64,000 nucleotides of DNA, from positions 2,418,001-2,482,000 of the forward strand of contig NZ_JACBYV010000001.1 in assembly GCF_013408425.1 (NCBI RefSeq), in the 5' to 3' direction. Shown piece by piece: positions 59,011 through 64,000 of the stretch; the stretch's first letter is position 1, and each line of letters starts with the position of its first letter. This DNA comes from Pseudomonas flavescens. Lineage in GTDB: Bacteria; Pseudomonadota; Gammaproteobacteria; Pseudomonadales; Pseudomonadaceae. Under the pieces are notes generated by a model. It saw only the letters and a program-made list of their open reading frames with translations, was not told the origin of the DNA and ran no database searches. The translations under genes were made by a program, and so were the position numbers.

Positions 59011-59802
59011 ATGGCCACCGGCACATCGCCCGCAAGCGGGCTCCTACGGATCTGTGCCAACGTCGCGTAGGAGCCTGCTTGCAGGCGATTGGTGGCAGCA
59101 CCGTTGTTTTTGCCTCGCGAGCCAAGCTCGGCCTGACGCTGTGGGAGCGGGGCACGCCCGCGATTCGTGCGCACGGCGCGCTCCCACACCCGGTCCGAGG
59201 GCAGCGGCAGGATGGCCACCGGCACATCGCCCGCAAGCGGGCTCCTACGAATCAGCGCCAACGTCGCGTAGGAGCCTGCTTGCAGGCGATCGGTGGCCGC
59301 ACCGCTATTTGTGTCGTGAGCCAGGCGTCGGCTCGACGCTGTGGGAGCGGGCCACGCCCGCGATTCGCGCATGGCGCGTTTCCGCACTCGGTCCGAGGGC
59401 AGCGGCAGGATGGCCACCGGCACATCGCCCGCAAGCGGGCTCCTACGGATCTGTGCCAACGTCGCGTAGGAGCCTGCTTGCAGGCGATTGGTAGCCGCAC
59501 CGTTGTTTTTGCCTCGTGAGCCAAGCTCGGCCTGACGCTGTGGGAGCGGGCCATGCCCGCGATTCGCGCATGGCGCATTCCCGCACTCGGTCCGAGGGCA
59601 GCGGCAAGATGGCCACCGGCGCATCGCCCGCAAGCGGGCTCCTACGGATCTGTGCCAACGTCTTGTAGGAGCCTGCTTGCAGGCGATTGGTGGCCGCACC
59701 GTTGTTTTTGCCTCGTGAGCCAAGCTCGGCCTGACGCTGTGGGAGCGGGCCATGCCCGCGATTCACGCATGACGAGCCACCGCACGGGGTCGAGGGCAGC
59801 GA
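59011..59802. repeat. Tandem array of four ~199-bp units built from REP palindromes
   Basis: Units begin ATGGCCACCGGC at 59011, 59212, 59410 and 59609 (periods 201, 198, 199); the last ends in divergent sequence near 59802. Each unit contains ATCGCCCGCAAGCGGGCTCC, then GTAGGAGCCTGCTTGCAGGC in the opposite sense, then GTGGGAGCGGGCCATGCCCGC. So each unit is a composite of three REP palindromes plus about 100 bp of spacer including TTTTTGCCTCG. Confidence 0.93.
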
Positions 59803-59878
59803 TAAGCTTGAATCAGATAATCCTGGATATCGCTGCGCTCGACCCGGCTGCCCTGTCTGCTTTCGACAGGTGCCGTCC

Positions 59879-59909
59879 ATAAAAAAACCGATCCACAAGG
59901 GATCGGTTT
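59879..59909 (-). terminator. Rho-independent terminator of sthA
   Basis: AAAACCGATCC pairs with GGATCGGTTTT around ACAAG. On the minus strand the stem is followed by a run of T, about 100 bases after the sthA stop codon. Confidence 0.85.
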
Positions 59910-60005
59910 TCGGGCCTGCTCAGACGCTCTCGCGGTTTGGCCAGCGCCAGTCGCGGGAGTCGGCGAAAGGATCCCCGACCGGCTCAGGCCGCCGGCCGGA
60001 GCCGC

Positions 60006-61400
60006 TCAAAAAAGCCGGTTGAGGCCGTCGAACGCCGCTACCCGGTAGGCCTCTGCCATGGTTGGGTAGTTGAAGGTGGTGTTGACGAAATACTTCAGGG
60101 TATTCGCCTCGCCCTTCTGGTTCATGATCGCCTGGCCGATGTGCACGATCTCCGAAGCCTGGTAGCCGAAGCAGTGCACGCCGAGCACTTCCAGGGTTTC
60201 GCGGTGGAAGAGGATCTTCAGCATGCCCACCGGCTCGTGGGAAATCTGCGCACGGGCCATGCTCTTGAAGAACGCCTTGCCGACTTCGTACGGCACCTGC
60301 GCCTTGGTCAGCTCGTGCTCGTTCTTGCCGATCGAGCTGATCTCGGGAATGGTGTAGATACCGGTAGGAATGTCATCGACGATCCGCCAGCTGCCGTTGT
60401 CGACGATGCTGCCGGCCGCGGAGCGACCCTGGTCAGCCGCGGCACTGGCCAGGCTTGGCCAGCCGATCACGTCACCGGCAGCGTAGATGTTGTCGACTTC
60501 GGTACGGTAATGCTCGTCGACCTGCACCTGACCACGGCTGTTGACGTTGATACCGATGTTTTCCAGGCCCAGCTTGTCGGTGTTACCGGTACGCCCGTTA
60601 CACCACAGCAGCGCATCGGCCTTGATCTTCTTGCCGGACTTGAGGTGCAGGATCACACCGTTATCCAGGCCCTCGATGCGCTCGTACTCTTCGTTGTGAC
60701 GAATCAGCACGTTGTTGGTACGCAGGTGGTAGCTCAGGGCGTCGGAAATTTCCGAGTCCAGGAAGCTGAGCAACTGGTCACGGTTGTCGATCAGGTCGAC
60801 CAGCACGCCCAGGCCGCTGAAGATCGATGCGTACTCGCTGCCGATCACCCCGGCTCCGTAGATGATCAGACGGCGCGGCGTGTGGCTGAGCGTGAGGATG
60901 GTGTCGCTGTCGTAGACGCGCGGGTGGTTGAAGTCGATATCCGCCGGGCGATACGGGCGCGAGCCGGTGGCGATGATCACCTGTTTGGCCGACAGGGTTT
61001 CCAGTACGCCGTTGGGGCACACCACTTCGATGGTCTGCTCGTCGGCGAAACTGCCAGTGCCGAAGAACACGTCGATACGGTTACGGGCGTAGTAGCCGGT
61101 GCGCGAGGTGACCTGCTTGGCGATTACCCGCTCGGCGCTTTTCAGCACGTCCGGAAAGGAGAACCAGCGCGGCTCGCCGATCTGGCGAAACATGGGGTTG
61201 GTGTTGAACTGCATGATCTGCCGCACCGAGTGGCGCAGCGCCTTGGACGGGATGGTGCCCAGGTGGGTGCAGTTGCCGCCGACTTCGCGGCGGTCATCGA
61301 CCACCGCCACCTTGCGGCCGGCCTTGGCCGCGTTCATCGCAGCCCCTTCTCCCGCCGGGCCGGAACCCAGTACCACGACATCGTAGTTGTAGACCGCCAT
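60006..61400 (-). CDS. sthA: Soluble pyridine nucleotide transhydrogenase
   Basis: 464-aa FAD enzyme that reoxidises NADPH with NAD+. The FAD motif is [20 protein letters not shown] and the NAD(P) motif [15 protein letters not shown]. The position of the redox cysteine pair in related dehydrogenases reads [15 protein letters not shown], with only one cysteine, as expected for SthA and unlike lipoamide dehydrogenase. AGGAGAG precedes the ATG. The adjacent Na+-NQR genes also handle NADH. Confidence 0.96.
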   Translation of the reverse strand: MAVYNYDVVVLGSGPAGEGAAMNAAKAGRKVAVVDDRREVGGNCTHLGTIPSKALRHSVRQIMQFNTNPMFRQIGEPRWFSFPDVLKSAERVIAKQVTSRTGYYARNRIDVFFGTGSFADEQTIEVVCPNGVLETLSAKQVIIATGSRPYRPADIDFNHPRVYDSDTILTLSHTPRRLIIYGAGVIGSEYASIFSGLGVLVDLIDNRDQLLSFLDSEISDALSYHLRTNNVLIRHNEEYERIEGLDNGVILHLKSGKKIKADALLWCNGRTGNTDKLGLENIGINVNSRGQVQVDEHYRTEVDNIYAAGDVIGWPSLASAAADQGRSAAGSIVDNGSWRIVDDIPTGIYTIPEISSIGKNEHELTKAQVPYEVGKAFFKSMARAQISHEPVGMLKILFHRETLEVLGVHCFGYQASEIVHIGQAIMNQKGEANTLKYFVNTTFNYPTMAEAYRVAAFDGLNRLF

Positions 61401-61526
61401 GTTCTCTCCTCAGATCACGCCGGAACGCTTATCGGGCATTCTCGGCAGAACCAGACCGACCGTGCGGCCTGGTACGCAACATTTCGCAACAGCGCATAGC
61501 CTACCGGGCCAGACCGCAAATGGCGA

Positions 61527-61760
61527 TCAGCGCTTGCTCGCGTCGAAGCTCTGCACGCCGGAGGCGCCCTTGTCTTCGTTACTTCGCGTCACTTCTTCAC
61601 ACAGCTCGCGGTCGTCGCCGCAGATCGAGCATTTCTTCTCGATCCCCAGATTGGCGATGCCGCCGCAGGAGCCGGCGATGGGCTTGCGGCCCATCATCAC
61701 ACCAACGGCCATCAGGCCGACGACCGTCAGCATGACCAGAAAAACGATTACGAATGTCAT
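61527..61760 (-). CDS. nqrM: Na+-NQR maturation protein NqrM
   Basis: 77-aa protein with one N-terminal helix (about 1-24, [22 protein letters not shown]) and four conserved cysteines (GSCGG, KCSICGDDRELC). This is the DUF539/NqrM family, which delivers iron for the intramembrane Fe centre of Na+-NQR. It overlaps apbE by 4 bases and ends the nqr operon. Confidence 0.94.
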   Translation of the reverse strand: MTFVIVFLVMLTVVGLMAVGVMMGRKPIAGSCGGIANLGIEKKCSICGDDRELCEEVTRSNEDKGASGVQSFDASKR

Positions 61761-62791
61761 TGTTTGCCTCCCGCAGCGAAAAGCTGCTCGAAAGTGGCGG
61801 TACTGCGTGTGACGAATCCGTCACCCTCACGGGTCACGAAAAACGCCGCTATACCCTCACGCTCTGCATACGCGTAGCCCTTCTCGGGGCCAAGCACCAG
61901 CAGCACGGTGGACAGGCCATCAGCCATCAGCGTCGATGGTGCAGCCACGGTGACCGCCGCCAGGGTGTGCTGAATCGGTGCGGCGGTCTGCGGATCGAGG
62001 GTGTGGGAGTAACGCACGCCCTGCTCCTCGAAATAATTGCGATAGTCACCCGAAGTGGAAATGCCGTAGCCATCCAGTTCGATGACCCGCTGGATGGTGC
62101 GCTGATCATCGCGGGGCGCTTCCAGGGCGATGCGCCAGGGCTGACCATCGGGCTTGCGCCCTACCGCCTTGAGCTCGCCGGTGGCTTCCACCAGGTAACT
62201 GCGCACACCCCGTTCGACAAGACGCTCGATGATTCGATCAACCGTATATCCGGCAGCGATGCTGTTGAAGTCGACCTGCAGGTCGAGATCCTTGCACAGG
62301 CGATCACCCTCGATATGCAAATGCTGCTGGCCGATGCGCCCGCGCACCTCTTTCAGGGCCTCCCCATCCGGAACCTGGCGCTCGCCGTTACCGCGCGGGC
62401 CGAAGCCCCACAGATCGAGCAACGGTTCCAGGGTCAGATCGAAGGCTCCGCCACTGTCACGGTGCAGCTCGTCACCGGTCTGCACCAGCGTCAACACGCC
62501 TTCGGGCATGGGCATGCAGGTGCCTGCCGGGGCGCGGTTGAACTGCTCGATCAGCGAGTCGTCACGGTAGGTGGACATCTGCTCGTCGACCTCGGAGAAG
62601 ATCGCCTCGACCTCGGCCTTGAGCGCCGCCTTGTCCGGCGCGGACGCAGTGCTCACGTACTTGACCGAATAGGTGCTGCCCTGAGCAGGGCCGCCGAACT
62701 CTTCGACACGCTCGGAAAAGCCGCAGCCCGCCAATGCCACAGCCAGGGCCGTGACAAGGGCGGGCTGCAGTATTGCAGCCCGTGGAATCAT
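61757..62791 (-). CDS. apbE: FAD:protein FMN transferase (flavinylation lipoprotein)
   Basis: 344-aa lipoprotein (lipobox LAVALAGC, near residue 18) that attaches FMN covalently to NqrB and NqrC. Characteristic segments: [30 protein letters not shown] and the C-terminal [24 protein letters not shown]. The start at 62791 gives the lipoprotein signal; a longer frame has no such signal. It overlaps nqrF by 4 bases and nqrM by 4. Confidence 0.95.
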   Translation of the reverse strand: MIPRAAILQPALVTALAVALAGCGFSERVEEFGGPAQGSTYSVKYVSTASAPDKAALKAEVEAIFSEVDEQMSTYRDDSLIEQFNRAPAGTCMPMPEGVLTLVQTGDELHRDSGGAFDLTLEPLLDLWGFGPRGNGERQVPDGEALKEVRGRIGQQHLHIEGDRLCKDLDLQVDFNSIAAGYTVDRIIERLVERGVRSYLVEATGELKAVGRKPDGQPWRIALEAPRDDQRTIQRVIELDGYGISTSGDYRNYFEEQGVRYSHTLDPQTAAPIQHTLAAVTVAAPSTLMADGLSTVLLVLGPEKGYAYAEREGIAAFFVTREGDGFVTRSTATFEQLFAAGGKQ

Positions 62792-64000
62792 CCGCCGAAG
62801 TCGTCGAGCAGGATGTTGTCCTGTTCGACACCCAGGTCGGTGAGCATCTTGATCACCGCGGCGTTCATCATGGGCGGGCCGCACATGTAGAACTCGCAGT
62901 CTTCGGGTGCCGGGTGGTCCTTCAGGTAGTTCTCGTACAGTACGTTGTGGATGAAGCCCTTGAGGCCGGTCCAGTTGTCTTCCGGCTGCGGATCGGACAG
63001 TGCCAGGTGCCATTCGAAGTTCGGATTCTCCGCCTGCAACTGGTCGTATTCCTCGGTATAGAAGGCCTCGCGCATCGAGCGCGCGCCGTACCAGAAGCTG
63101 ATCTTGCGGGTGGACTTCAAACGCTTGAGCTGGTCGAAGATGTGCGAACGCATCGGCGCCATGCCGGCACCACCACCGATGAAGACCATCTCGGCATCGG
63201 TGTCCTTGGCGAAGAACTCGCCGAACGGGCCGTACACCGTGACCTTGTCACCGGGCTTGCGGCTGAACACCCAGGAAGACATCTGGCCAGGCGGCAGGTG
63301 GTCCTTGCCCGGTGGCGGCGAAGCGATGCGGATATTGAACTTCACCAGGCCGACTTCTTCGGGGTAGTTGGCCATGGAGTAGGCACGGATCACGGTCTCA
63401 TCGACCTTGGACACGTACTTCCACTGGTTGAATTTGTCCCAGTCGCCGCGGTACTCCTCCTGGATGTCGAAGTCCTTGTACTGCACGGTGTGCGGTGGGC
63501 ACTCCAACTGCACGTAGCCACCGGCGCGGAAGTCGACGCTCTCGCCTTCCGGCAACTTGAGGGTCAGCTCCTTGATGAAGGTGGCGACGTTGGGGTTGGA
63601 CTCCACCGTGCATTCCCACTTCTTCACGCCGAAGACTTCTTCGGGCACTTCGATCTTCATGTCCTGCTTGACCGGGGTCTGGCAGGACAGGCGCCAGCCG
63701 TCACGGGCTTCACGCTTGTTGAAGTGCGACTCCTCGGTGGACAGCATCTCGCCGCCGCCGCTTTCCACGATGCATTTGCACTGCGCACAGGTCCCACCGC
63801 CGCCACAGGCGGACGACAGGAAGATCTCGTTCTCGGCCAGGGTCTGCAGCAACTTGCCGCCAGCCGGAACGGTGATGGTGCGCTCACCATTGATCTCGAT
63901 GTTCACGTCGCCCGCGGAAACCAGGCGTGCACGCGCCATGAGGATCACCGCCACGAGGAGGATGATCACCACGGTGAACATGGAGACTGCTACTAGAATC
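62788..64000 (-). CDS. nqrF: Na+-translocating NADH:quinone reductase subunit F (5' end cut by window)
   Basis: At least 403 residues are visible; the frame stays open to the window edge, reading [15 protein letters not shown], so the true start lies outside (NqrF is about 407 aa). NADH-oxidising subunit of Na+-NQR. An N-terminal helix is followed by a [2Fe-2S] domain ([12 protein letters not shown] and the fourth Cys in SCQTP), FAD motif RAYSMANYP, and NADH domain [14 protein letters not shown] and MCGPPMM. The upstream nqrA-E genes are presumably just outside the window. Confidence 0.96.
   Translation of the reverse strand, partial: ILVAVSMFTVVIILLVAVILMARARLVSAGDVNIEINGERTITVPAGGKLLQTLAENEIFLSSACGGGGTCAQCKCIVESGGGEMLSTEESHFNKREARDGWRLSCQTPVKQDMKIEVPEEVFGVKKWECTVESNPNVATFIKELTLKLPEGESVDFRAGGYVQLECPPHTVQYKDFDIQEEYRGDWDKFNQWKYVSKVDETVIRAYSMANYPEEVGLVKFNIRIASPPPGKDHLPPGQMSSWVFSRKPGDKVTVYGPFGEFFAKDTDAEMVFIGGGAGMAPMRSHIFDQLKRLKSTRKISFWYGARSMREAFYTEEYDQLQAENPNFEWHLALSDPQPEDNWTGLKGFIHNVLYENYLKDHPAPEDCEFYMCGPPMMNAAVIKMLTDLGVEQDNILLDDFGG

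Larger units (their letters stand above)
58954..60005. other. 1.05-kb intergenic region dominated by REP tandem array
   Basis: No gene is supported. It contains the four-unit tandem array (59011-59802) and the sthA terminator (59879-59909). Open frames over the array on both strands arise from the palindromes. Confidence 0.7.

Noticed and set aside
59011..59802. CRISPR array
   Set aside because: The units are about 199 bp, nearly identical throughout with no variable spacers, and no cas gene is present.
58794..59898. Repetitive open frames on both strands over the 59-kb array
   Set aside because: They translate the palindromes; repeat periods shift frame and no start signals are present.

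Overview
The window is a GC-rich chromosomal segment of a Pseudomonas species (sensu lato). Evidence for the genus: the recR-ybaB-dnaX cluster, two tandem cbb3 oxidase operons followed by ccoGHIS-hemN-anr, the rne-murB-kdsB-lpxK-exbDB-comEC-lolCDE block, an Anr that keeps all four cluster cysteines, and several pseudomonad REP palindrome families. I cannot name the species from sequence alone. Most of the window is core genome; the accessory material is small.

Layout. 1-4.4 kb: tail of an AraC-type regulator, then a FecI/FecR/TonB-receptor iron-signalling cluster with a Fur-box candidate. 4.4-7.6 kb: recR, ybaB, dnaX. 7.6-12.4 kb: a 450-bp gap, two small Pseudomonas proteins, a DUF1287 protein, a 58-aa protein, pdxB and a MATE pump. 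12.6-18.8 kb: tusA, rlmM, acnA, aer. 18.8-22.2 kb: an AT-richer pocket with two orphan genes carrying integron-cassette-like core sites and 73-74-bp palindromic repeats, then a GNAT gene, a zinc-ribbon membrane protein and an alpha/beta hydrolase. 22.2-29.6 kb: two complete ccoNOQP operons separated by a REP-flanked RAYT transposase. 29.7-38.8 kb: ccoG, ccoH, ccoI, ccoS, a SafE-like protein, hemN, a coiled-coil protein, anr, a palindromic MITE-like element and apt. 39-45.6 kb: sppA, a HAD phosphatase, rluC and, divergently, rne with a leader of about 680 nt. 45.6-46.95 kb: an intact IS3-family element. 47.1-57.3 kb, minus strand: murB, a low-molecular-weight phosphatase, kdsB, a Trm112-like protein, lpxK, exbD, exbB, comEC, and the three lol genes. 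57.4-59.0 kb: a PilZ protein, a small exported protein and a glycerophosphodiesterase. 59.0-59.8 kb: four 199-bp tandem units made of REP palindromes. 60-64 kb: sthA, nqrM, apbE and the 5'-truncated nqrF.

How it works together. The centre is a microaerobic respiration module: two cbb3 oxidases, their assembly and copper-loading proteins, oxygen-independent haem synthesis and the oxygen sensor Anr; Aer upstream steers cells by redox state. The right half is an envelope module (peptidoglycan, Kdo, lipid A, lipoprotein sorting) next to RNase E. No complete undescribed system is evident. The items most worth a second look are the cassette-like pocket, the REP/RAYT landscape with its tandem array, a 167-bp identical tract between the two ccoN genes, and the MITE-like element between anr and apt.
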